Below are positions 22,094 through 34,000 of a stretch of 64,000 nt of DNA, in pieces (the first letter of the stretch is position 1; each line of letters opens with the position of its first letter). The notes under the pieces were generated by a model that was not told where the DNA came from, made no database searches, and was given only the letters and a program-made list of their open reading frames with translations. The stretch is from Macrosoma leucophasiata (Eukaryota > Arthropoda > Insecta > Lepidoptera > Hedylidae), in assembly GCA_036365455.1 (NCBI GenBank), contig JAWQUS010000017.1, positions 7,254,001-7,318,000 of the forward strand. The letters are read 5' to 3'. The translations under genes were made by a program, and so were the position numbers.

Positions 22094-25000
22094 GTGAGTT
22101 TTTTAATTATGTGTGTTGGGTGGAATTTTATTTCATTCAATGAAAAGAAAAGTATTTTGTAACTATCATACTAGGAAAAAAAGCGAAGATAGTGATTTTT
22201 TGAGAATATTAAATTATATTTGAATTTAAATTTTAAAATAAAACATTCACTGTGTCATTACAAAAAATATGACGATGACGATTTCGAAATTTCAAAAAGT
22301 CTAACATTTTTAAAATATTATTTATTGAACTCCAAAAACATATCCTGGTATTTGAAACATTTTTAACACTCCGGAATAAAACGTTTAAAATTGAAGTTTA
22401 GTTAGTATGAAGTGTATCTATTGACCAAGACCGACCATTTGTATGCCGGTGAATCAAAAATATTTTAATTGCCAAAGAATGTTTCTAAGGTTCCCTAGAT
22501 AATATTTAAAAGCTAATTTACCTTGATTTTTTTTTTTCAATTTTTGTGTACCCTTTCATAAAGAAATTGTCATGATTCTTTGACTTGATAATAATATAAT
22601 GATATTATACCAATAAAGAAATAATAACTAAGCAATAGTAACGAGAATATAAAAATAATAATAATGTTATAAAACGTAAATAACAAAATCAAACAAAGAA
22701 ATAAATTATCAGCCATTGTCAAAAGTATAAAATAATTCAAATAAATCATGCGTGCGACAGGAGAACCAAATTGCATGATCAAGTTACAAGATTACCGTAC
22801 TAGTACCGCTATAAGAATAATTTATGACAGTGATAACTACATTCCAAAACTGATACAGGATCATCAATTTTTCATTGGCATTTACGATATCATATTTAAG
22901 GCCATTGCGGTCAACATAATCTGAAATTGTGACTGAAATATCTTGACAATACGATCAAATTTTCTAATTGGCATCAAATTTCAGTCGTCAATGCGCAGTG
23001 GGGCGTTAGCGGCAATGGAGGCGGAGCCAGACCTCAGCACTTTTGAGAATAAATCCGGACTGGCTGAGGACATGAAGTTCCTCGCTTCGATGCCGGAGCT
23101 GTGTGACGTCACTTTCCTCGTGGGAGACACCAGGGAACCTGTGTGTGCGGTCAAAGCTGTGCTGGCTGCTCGAAGCAGGTAATTGACGATTTTTTTTTAA
23201 GTAATTGTCTAGTGGTAGGTTGCCACTACTACAACGTTGGGGTCCTGGGTTCGATTGCCGGTTCTGGAACTATGAGACGTACACCGCTGAACCAACGGGG
23301 TCATCATAACGGTGTAAAAATCTTTTTTAACTGGTTCTATCGGGATTTCTTCATTTTCTGGAAGTTTCCCAGTACTGCGGAGTTTGGTGATGTGCGCGGA
23401 GATGTCAACAGACTCGCCATCTGTACATGAGTAACAGATGAAAAAAACAAAAAACAAAAATTAAGGCTTTCATGTTTCAATATTTGATACAAATTATAAG
23501 AGTCCTTATAACCTGAAACCAACTGCTTTAAAATTTTAAATTAATTCTCTTAATAAATAAAAGCTTAGAAACACCTTTTGGAAACTAGGTGTTCATTTGA
23601 TAAAATTTCAAAAATCGCCCAGTACTTAAAACCTGGATTAATTTAAACAAGTCTGTGCCCTTGAAAAACATTGAATTCTCGAATGCCAACTAATAATTAA
23701 GTCGAGATTATTTCTATTAGGACAAGCATTCAAATTATTTTATATCTAAATGCCTTAGTTTAGCTCATAATTACTTCACCGTGATATTCACAAACGAAGA
23801 ACATAATTTCTGTTGGGTTGGAAAAAACCCAACAGAAGTGATCTTCTTTTTAAAGAATGCCTCTTTGAACTAATTTAAATCTTTGAAATATTCAAACTGA
23901 AAAGCGCTTTAAAATAAATGTAGAAATCTTTATACTTTTTTTTAGCGTAATGGTGCACCCACACTACAATTCTTTAACTTTTGTGGACTAAAACTGTACA
24001 ACATGGTATTATATCTTGTTATTATTTGGAAGATGTTTCCGCATATGGCCAACAACATAAATTAACCACACTGCTGCACGCTGCTACCATAAAGCAATGC
24101 AATAGATGTGAACGAAAGATTTGACAAATCGGGCAGGGCTTCAGTAGCTCAATTGGAAGATCGGCTGGACTAGATTCCCAGTAGGTCGCGAGTTCGAGCC
24201 TCGCCTGAAGTCAAATTTTTCTTTCCATTTTTCTTTAAAAATAAAACATAAATTAGCAAAGATAATAAAAACAATTCATAAACAGTAATTTTTTGCAACG
24301 CACATGTTTACATGTTTTCAAAGTTGGTAAACTTTATCAATTGTTACCACGTGATGACTATTTTGAAATACTTTCACTGGTGGTAGAGCTCCAGTGACGG
24401 AACTCGCGGGCGTAGGCTCCACCGCATTACCTAATAAACTTGCCGCTAAATGGTAGTGTTCAGCACTATCGTGTTCCGGTCAGGTGGTAATGTACGGCCC
24501 TGTAATTTCCGGTACAGAGGCATAACACCTTCAGCCTCAGAAGTGGTAGCGCATCTGCATTTTGACCTTGGTCTTTGTGTGGGTGTCTATAGGCTGCAGT
24601 CATCACTTAAGATCAATGTGAACTGCATGCTAGTTTGCCACTTCCATTACATAAAAAAAAAACTTGGAAAAGTTCTACAAAAGGGAAATTTGGTGGGGAT
24701 GCTCCATAATGTACCTAGTAAATATCAAAAATAGGAATAAAATGAAATGCCGTTTTCACAGAGTATTCCAGAAAATGCTTTATCAAGCGCCTAGCCCGCA
24801 AAGAAAGAAAGAACCAGCGCCGAGAGAAAATAAACTGAGATTATTTCTCAAGAGATCTTCAGAACCACTTCTCAACCTCCAGAATGCCGCACAGCAGGTA
24901 AATCTATTTTGAAACTGTACCAATTAATCAATACAAAGATTGTGTATACATTTGGCTAAACATCAGCCGTCTATGTATTGATAGTTAAGAGATTATTTGT

Positions 25001-28000
25001 CCGTGAAATTCATTTGTTTTCATAATAGTAACAGATGAACGCGTTAATGAAACTAGGGGCATATTGGCTTGACATTAATATAGTTTCATTAGGCCTTTCT
25101 GATTCAGTAATAGATATATTGAATCATTCTTTTTTAACAGCAAAATATAAATTATGTCTGATTACCGCGATATTCGGCCAAAATAGCACTGTACATTAAC
25201 AACTTAATTCCTTCAAATGAACAATGAAGATCCTATACTTTGAAACATGATTACAGGATCTATAGCTTTGTCCGTGTACGTCACGACTTTCCAATATCCA
25301 CCGGGAATTGTAACATCCTTACTTTATTTTTCTTTACTAACTCCAGCAGTCTTTAGGAGAATACTTTCCTTTCTAAAGCGCAATGCTTTGTTTCTTGGCG
25401 CTTAATTAGATTATTTCGCAGCGTATAAACGTATCTTTAGTAGATTACAGAGACATAGATAACAAAAGTCGCGATATACCGATAAATAATATTTACTTGT
25501 TCACTACAGAGGTCGACATTCGCGCAGCAATTGGCACCAATACAAGAGGTAAAAATCAAAATTGACGATGTTGTAGGTGAACTCGTTACGTCGGTTGGAA
25601 TATTCGGTGTTACTTTTATGCAATTTTTTGAAACTTTTTCCACACTTAGTACTTACGTAGAACATTTTGGATAACGTAAAGCAAATTACAGTTTATTTTG
25701 TACAGGTTTTGTATTTAAAATAATAATCTGCATGAACTAAGTATTTTCTTCAACATTTTTCAGATGCTACACTCAATTTTAATAATTTCATTAATTGTTG
25801 TTATTTAACTAATATTTTTACTTGACAAAACTTTTGTAAATATGTTTAATTCATATAAATACACTAAAGCATGCAATTTAACCATTGTGCTTTTTTATAA
25901 TTTCGGCACATTAATATCAACATTAATTTTATCTTCTACTGTTTTTGCAGCTTTGTTAATTGCTCCTACTTTTTTATTCATATTTTTATAAGTAATATTT
26001 ACAAGATAAAACATTTCAAATAATTACATTATTGACGTGTAATCTATCTAAATATTTTCTTCGACATTTAGCTGTTTATTTAAATTAAGCATGATATATA
26101 ATTGATTAAATTGTATCATAAAAATATAATTACTTAAAATCAAATGCCTTAATTTTAAATGCAGACATTGTTTAAATGCAATTCATTTGAAAGGATAAAC
26201 ATCTTTCAGTTTTAATGTGTATCATAACAATATTTAATACTTCTTATTATAATCAGCAACTTATATTCGATTTAGTCTATTTCAATGACTGCAAACGTAA
26301 ACATACCTGGTAATACTCATTTACGTATTGCAATTTATTTTGTGGCAGCCATCTTCACAACAGCACCAGACCTTGATTATCGAAGAATTTGAACCCGACG
26401 TATTCCGCCAGTTGATCGAGTATATCCACACTGGCTGCGTCACACTTCAGCCTCGTACGTTGCTCGGTAAGTCAGACATTTTGTGACTTATGAAACATAT
26501 TTTTGGTCGTGCCATTTTTCAATTCTAGTGTCATCGCAAAACAGTTAATAATAATGACGACTGTTATTAATATGTAATTTATACCTATGTTATGAAATAT
26601 TTTCATTTCGCTTATAAAGTCATATAAAAGCCTCGAAAGCTAAGGGGTGGTAAGCCATTAATTTTAAGCTCAAGGTCCCGAGAAAAATCTCCGGATTTCC
26701 GGGTCGGGGATGAAGTGATATTGATTTTGAACTTTTTTCTCAATTAAATAGATTCTCAATGGAATATCGGCTCTAGTAAATGTGACTCAAAACAAAAGTG
26801 GTGCACGAATGCAATAGATATTATTATTGTTGTAAACTTCGTAGCGCATATTAATACAATATGTCTTCCAGGTCGATGAACATCAGACGAGCGAATGCTC
26901 ATTCTATCCCCACTATATCAAATTCTTTTAGTGTAAACAGGCGTAGAGTATTATTTCGTTGTTCTTAGTGTATTCGCAAAGATTCTATGGATTGTTATTG
27001 GTGGTAGAGCTCCAGTGAGCTTGCTCGCGTAGGCACCACCGTGTTACTTAATATACTTGCCGCTAAATGGTAGTGTTTAGCACTGTCGTGTTCCGGTCAG
27101 GTGTTAATGTACGGCTCTGTAATTTCACCTTAGGCCTCAGTAGTGGTAACACTAATGTTTATAGGCTGCAGTCATCATCTCACATCAATGTGAACTGTAT
27201 GCATGTTTACCACTTCCATTACATAAAAAAAAATATTCTATTTTACTCGCTCAATGTAAACGGCGCTAAAGCGCGCGAACCGTCGCTTAGAGCGTTTTCT
27301 TGCGTGTTCGGACGTGCTCGCGCCCCTGAGCGGTCTCTTCAAAGCGTTCTTGTTCGAGCGAGTGTATACATATCTTATCGATTAAATTATGGATTGGTCT
27401 CAAGAAAAACGTTAATTAATGATAGAAGCCAACCAAAATTGAACACAAAGAGCCCAACACGAATGAGCAAAGAATATTCGTTCAGATGATCTAGCTTTCG
27501 TTTACACTAAAAGATCACGAAAGAATGCTCTTGTTCTAGCTCTAGCTCTGCATTCGTTTGATATAAATCGACCTTTGAATGTATGCAAATAAAAGCATGT
27601 AATAATAATAAAATGTAAGCATGAGCCTATTGACTTCTCCGGGCACATCATTTACTCAAACACTGTAAATGGCACTGGGAAACATCTGAATATTGGAAAG
27701 TCCCAATAGCACTTACCTTTCCATTCCGGGATCGAACTCAGGACCTAGCATCATAGTAGCAGCCTGCTACTATTAGGACTATTGAGGCAGTTATATGAAT
27801 GCTTATTAGCAGGTTGTTCACAGCCCTCTAAAATACTCGAAGAAGGCAATGGCTTGCTTGCAAAGGCAATGACATGCGTCATACTCGTGAACGGGTGCGG
27901 ATTGTGGTTACTATTCTATTCTAGTTTTTGCTAATTTTACTTTCCATTGTTAATCCGCCTGTATACATACACGAAACTACACAGTAATGTGTTGATAGAT

Positions 28001-31000
28001 AATAGGCAATCGTAATGACTGTGTTTTTTTTCAAAAATTGTATTAGTGTTGTCAGTATGTTATTTTTCCTTAAGGAACTTAATCTGAAATTAAATAGAAA
28101 ACAGAAATAAAATTTTAACTTCGGGCAGGAATCGATCCTGCGACCTCCGGATAACCAGTCTAGCCGCTTTATCTTATCCTGAGGTCGCAGATTCGATTCC
28201 GACCCGATGTCAAAATTTTCTTTCCGTTTTCTCTTTAATATCTGAAGTTCACTCGCATGTATTATTGTGAAAAATAAATAGTACAACTTAATCTGAGTTT
28301 GCTTATTAGCTTCTTCTCAGAAGTGACTGCACATAGAACTCTGCTTAGTGAATAATTTTGTCTTGACGAACAAATTGTGTATATACCTGAAAAGGTATTT
28401 AGTTTGCAGTTAATATACATCTCAAGCAATGCTTCTAAAATAATAAATCATTTCAAGCTACATGAAAATATAATTAAACAACTTTATAGCGGTAAATATT
28501 ACAATCTTTAAAATCGATGCTAATTATGTAACATCCATTTATGGTAATATTCCAATTACGTCACAATTCTCATCAAATGTAATCGTAGGATAAGCATCTT
28601 AGGATTTTGATAAGCTTCAAGTATTGATTTTGAGCTTCTTCATTTTTAGAGAGATTCCAATTCCTTAATCTATTTGAGAATAAATTTAATAAGATCACAG
28701 AATGATTAATCTCCCGATGAACTCTTTAAGAGACCAGAATTTTCTTTGTGAATCAATTTATGCTATCGACGCACTTTCCGTTTCTAAGTGTTCTATAATG
28801 AAATTTATTCGGCTATTCGAGGAATGTTAAAAAAGCGGGACCAAGGATTCAATTTCCGTTAACGACAATAAGGGAAGCGAACCGTGAAAAAGGAATTATA
28901 GATACATTGTGCGGCAAAGATGGAAAGTTCAAAGGCTTCAGTGATATGAAAACCAATATACAAATTTCTTAATGTGGAATTCCGGTGTTTCTTATTAAAA
29001 GTACAATTTTTTATACATCTCAAGCCATCTCTGCTATAATGGGTATGTGTTTTGTATAAGACACTACACAAAATTTTTTTTATTTACTTGGAAGTGCGTT
29101 TTCTATTTAAACTATAAAAGTTGCTTCTAAAACGATTGCCAAATTATTGTTCAACATTTATTTTGTAGGGTCAAAGTCTTAGGAATCGGCGTGCGTGTAT
29201 GAAGAGAATGATGAAGGTAGATGAGGCACGGGAGGTGTGTCAGGACCGGAATATCTGGCGCTCCACACTATCGGCCTACTCCGTTAGGGACCTGGCGTGA
29301 AGATACATACACATATTTATTTTGTGCTGTAAGAGGTCAAATTGGTCGGTAGACACTTTTATAAGACAATGTCAGGTTTTTTTAAATTTATGCACGATTA
29401 TTTTAATCTGTGGGTACATACGAGTATCTTTATACCAAATCCCAAACGGGAGTCAACAAAGCTATTACACACTTATCTTGTTTTTGAAAGGTAGGTACTA
29501 ATGTGCTTTTCAAAAACAAGATTAATCCTATGCCACTGAGGTGACATTTTTGTATCTATTCTACTGAGTAGGAGTCTAATAGACGTATATTCATGACACC
29601 ATTATTTTCAAAATGAAACTGTCAAAGGTAGGTACTAATGTGCTTTTCAAAAACAAGATTAATCCTCTGCCACTGAGGTGACATTTTTGTATCTATTCTA
29701 CTGAGTAGGAGTCTAATAGACGTATATTCATGACACCATTATTTTCAAAATGAAACTGTAAATAGAGTAATGTTTATATTTATAATGATTATCTTCATTA
29801 TAATGTAGTACTTAGAGACATCAAAGATAATAAAAGTATTTTTTTATCAAAATAGTAGGTACTTATTAATAAACACTCATATCAAGAAAATTTAACACAG
29901 CCGCACTTAAAAATTCCCAAAAAATTAAATTACTTAAAATCAACAAAATAAACTTATTTTTTTACTTTTTCATACATTAACTAATTAAAACACAAAAAAT
30001 ATAAAAAATCGTTAGAGTAACTTTAGAGATTTTCAGTCTTGAAATTCATGTTTGCAATCTTCACATATTTGGCTTGAGATGGGTTTTTACAGCAAGCAAA
30101 TCTTGTTTGTTGTTTCAATTTACTGGGGCGAACACGACACAGTTTCCTCGAAGATGATGCTTGAGGCTCATTTGGAGGAGCAGGTGGCATGTCACGTCCT
30201 AAGGCACGTCGTAAAGTTAGGCGCAACTCCCTTGGTAATTTTTCTTTTCTTTCTTTCTTTCTTTCTATCTGTGATAGTTATTACGGGGCCATATATTACC
30301 ATCTTACCGGAACATGATAGTGCTGAACACTACCATTTGGCGGCAGATAGAGGTAATGCGGTGGTGCATACGCCCGCGAGTTCCGTTACTAGAGCTCTAC
30401 CACCAGTAAAAGATGCCGGCGCTGTGGTGGCACGTTGAAATGAGGATCACCGCTTTATCTTTTTTAAGTACAAAAGACAATAATGTCGTATCTCTTGTAA
30501 AACTATAGAGTGAGATTTCGACCACTCTATTTTTGTGTGGCTGGAACTCTCGCGTATTTCCAGGAGCAATTTCGTTTCTCAAACTCAAACTCAAAAATTC
30601 ATTTATTCACTTGGAAATAATAGAATTTACTTGTGATTGGTCAAATTACAAATACAAAATTAAAGCGAAAAACAACTGATACGTTGATTAATATGTCAAA
30701 GTAAACAAAATAAAATAAATAATAGTCCAAAATACTTGATGATAAAAATAGGTATCAACAGAATGTTCCATACTTTCTTTTGTAAACTGCAAGATAAGAC
30801 TAAACAAAGTTAAGTTCTGTGAAGGTGATACCATCTAAAATAAAAAAAAACGTTAAACTGGGGTATTTCTGTAAAACTTAATCCAGTATTATTATTTTAC
30901 TGAAGTAACGGTAAAGATGCACTATGAATATAATTTATTTTATGACGTGACGTATGTGAGACAGTATGTGGCTATAAATATTAGGTTGGGGAAAAAGTTT

Positions 31001-34000
31001 CTTCGCATTTTTAAGATAATTAAAAACAATTTTTTAATATAGTTTATTTAAATTTACCTAAAGTATGTATGTACCATTTTGTTCGATAACCTTTTGCCAT
31101 CTTGTAGGTAGGGACATGATCCCATTGCTATAAAAATTTTGGGACTTCTTATCAAAATACCGCGACAAGTGGACTTGGCAGTCCTCTCGTGATGTTAACC
31201 TAACATTGCATAAAGAATTCTGAAGAGACCGAAACAGGTGTAAATCTGAAGGTGCAAGGTCAGGACTATACGGCGGATGCATTAACACCTCCCAGCCAAT
31301 CTCTCTTAATTTATGCTGAGTGGCTATAGATGTGTGAGATCTAGCGTTATCATGATGAAACACCACACCCCTTCTGTTGATCAATTCCGGCCGCTTTCTC
31401 TCAACTTCTTGCTTTAATCTCATCAGTTGTTCGCAGTACAGTTCAGAATCGATAGTCCTGCCTGGTGGTAATAGCTCATAATGAATGCCCTTAATAATGC
31501 CCTTCCAATCCCACACAACATCACCTTATTGCGAGTTAACCCGGGTTTCGCCACAGTCTGTGAAGCCTGACCGGCCTTTGACCACGACCGAAAAACGCAC
31601 GTTCTTGTCGTACGTGATCCACTTTTCATCACCAGTTATCAGCTTCTTCAAAAATGATTCGGTTTCATTACGTCGTAATAAAGAATCACAAATGAGTACA
31701 CGGTTCATTAGGTTTCTTTCAATGAGCTCGTGAGGTACCCAAATATCGAGCTTTTTTTTGTACCCAGCTTTTTTCAATAGCGCCAAAACTGTTTTGTGAT
31801 CAATTCTCAGTTCTTCAGCTACGTCGTAACTACTGATATGTCGATCTTGCTCCACTTTTTCAAAAATGACATCCATTTTATCCGTAATAGGGCGACCAGA
31901 GCGAGGTGCATCTTTGACATCAAATTTTCCGGATTGAAAACGCTTAAACCAAATTTGTGCTACTCTCACGGACATTGCACTAGGTCCATAAACATCGCAA
32001 ATTTTTTTCGCGGCTTGCGTTGCATTTTTACCTTTTTTATAGTAAAACCTTTAAATGTATTGAATTTCTTCATTAGATTCACTCATCTTGACAATACGAA
32101 AAGAAATGAAAATCACACATTTGCCTAATTTGAATTTGGAATTACGTTCTTTAAAATGTTAACTTTCAATGATATCAAAACCAGCCAGATACAAATACTA
32201 CAGCCAAAGAGATTTTATTACAAGTTCATACATACTATAATGCGAAAAGACTTTTTCCCCAACCTATTACAATAGTGACCACACGTCTATCAGATACATC
32301 ATTAATTACTGACCATACGTCCTGTAGACACCTCACTGTGATATCTCCTCATGTGTGAACGTTGGGGCTGCCTTCGCCGCACTAACGAAAGCCGGGTGCT
32401 CGCCACTGCTCGCGCCGGAAGGTACTGAGCACGGCAGAACGGTACACGGCCACCAGGCAGAGAGGCAACAACGCATTAGTTTTGGGTAGTCTGTTAGACG
32501 TAACGTCAGTTGCAGAGGGTTATTTAAGATATATTTTGTTCCAACCAAAACTCAAGTGTCTTTTTTTCATTGTCATTTTTCATTGACGACCCGGTTAGTC
32601 CAGCGGTGTGAAACCATCGTTTGATTCGAAGGGTCGCGGGTTCGATCCTCGCACTGGGACAAATATTTGTATGGCCTACAGATATCTGTTTCGGGTCTGG
32701 GTGTTTGTGTATGTGTTGTATGTGTACAACGGCACCCATGACACAGGTTTATACCTACTGTGGGGCTGTGAGTGTAAGCGTATTTAAAAATATATATATA
32801 TTATGTTTTGAAACACGCTTCTTATTGGATTGACGGTACATGATAAATTCGTATTTCTTTCTTTTGCAAAATCAACCTAATATTGATTTGTTCCACCCAA
32901 AATATATTTATCTCCGAATAGGTTGTCATGTACGTTCACATCTGATTTGAAAGGCTCTACCTAGGTCATTGAGTTTTAATTTTAAGCGATATTCCACGAG
33001 CATTTTTATCCCAAAATGAAGGCCGAACTCTCACCTAAAATACACCTACAACTTAAATTTTAAAACAAACCTTTTTTAAAAATAATTTGTATCAATATTC
33101 TGTTAAACTTTTGTAATTGGCCAGTGTCAAATATTTAACATTTTTGGCAACTTTATTACGAGTACATTAAAAAAAATCATAACCTACGTGAAATATAAAA
33201 TATCTGCAACGTAGTTGGCGTCTGCCGTCGCTAAAACGAATTATCGGCTTTCAATCTGCACTCCATAAATTGACATTTTATTAATTGCTTATCGATAGAG
33301 TGGCTTTTATAGCTTTTATATTTTTAATGTGGAAAAGATGTTGTTTTTGACATAGTTGAAATGAAATATTACTCAAGGTTGCCACGTTTCTAAATAAACT
33401 TCTTTTCACCTCATTATTTTAAAGTTTACTTTGGAAATGGTAGCCGGACACACTTTGTTATTGTTTGAAAAAGCATTTTCAAGGATTTGTCTTAATATAA
33501 ATATTAAGTATTCATGCGCCTAGTGAATCTATCGTAGCACTAAAGCTAGCAATGAAGCTTTGAATACGCAAAAAAGCGACAAAAACACATTCAACATTTT
33601 GAAAATAATTCACAAGACAGTTATTACATACTAGCGGAGCGGCCCGCCCTTTCTTCCCGCGGTTGCAATATTACCTACCCTCTCTTATTCATCTTAGCGT
33701 GATGTTATATAGCCTAAATAAATGAGCCTTCCTCAATGAATGAGCTATCGACATTGAAAGAATTTTTCAAATCGGACCAGTAGTTCCTGAGATTAGCGCG
33801 TTCAAGCAAACAAACAAACTCTTCAGCTTTATAATATGTATAGATTAAAATTTATCAGTGTATGTCATCACTTCGAACCTTAAAATTCATAATAATATAT
33901 TTGGCAACAAAATATGTTTAACAAGCTTTTCGCCGTGACTTCGTCCGCGCCGTCCGAAGTATCTCTTACTTATACCTAGTACCTCTAAAATGTGTTTTCA

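Noticed and set aside
24137..24212. Functional tRNA gene
   Set aside because: A 9-base anticodon loop and a D-stem mismatch. Similar heads occur elsewhere as part of a SINE family.
24450..24734. Open frames containing VYRLQSSLNINVNCMLVCHF-like peptides (also at 27067, 39648, 43865, 46603, 56590, 63293)
   Set aside because: The same peptide recurs because each lies inside a family A retroposon. No domain, and frames end at random in flanking DNA.
27067..27489. 140-codon open frame through a CpG-rich stretch in intron 4
   Set aside because: Begins inside a family A copy and continues by chance into GC-rich sequence. No domain.
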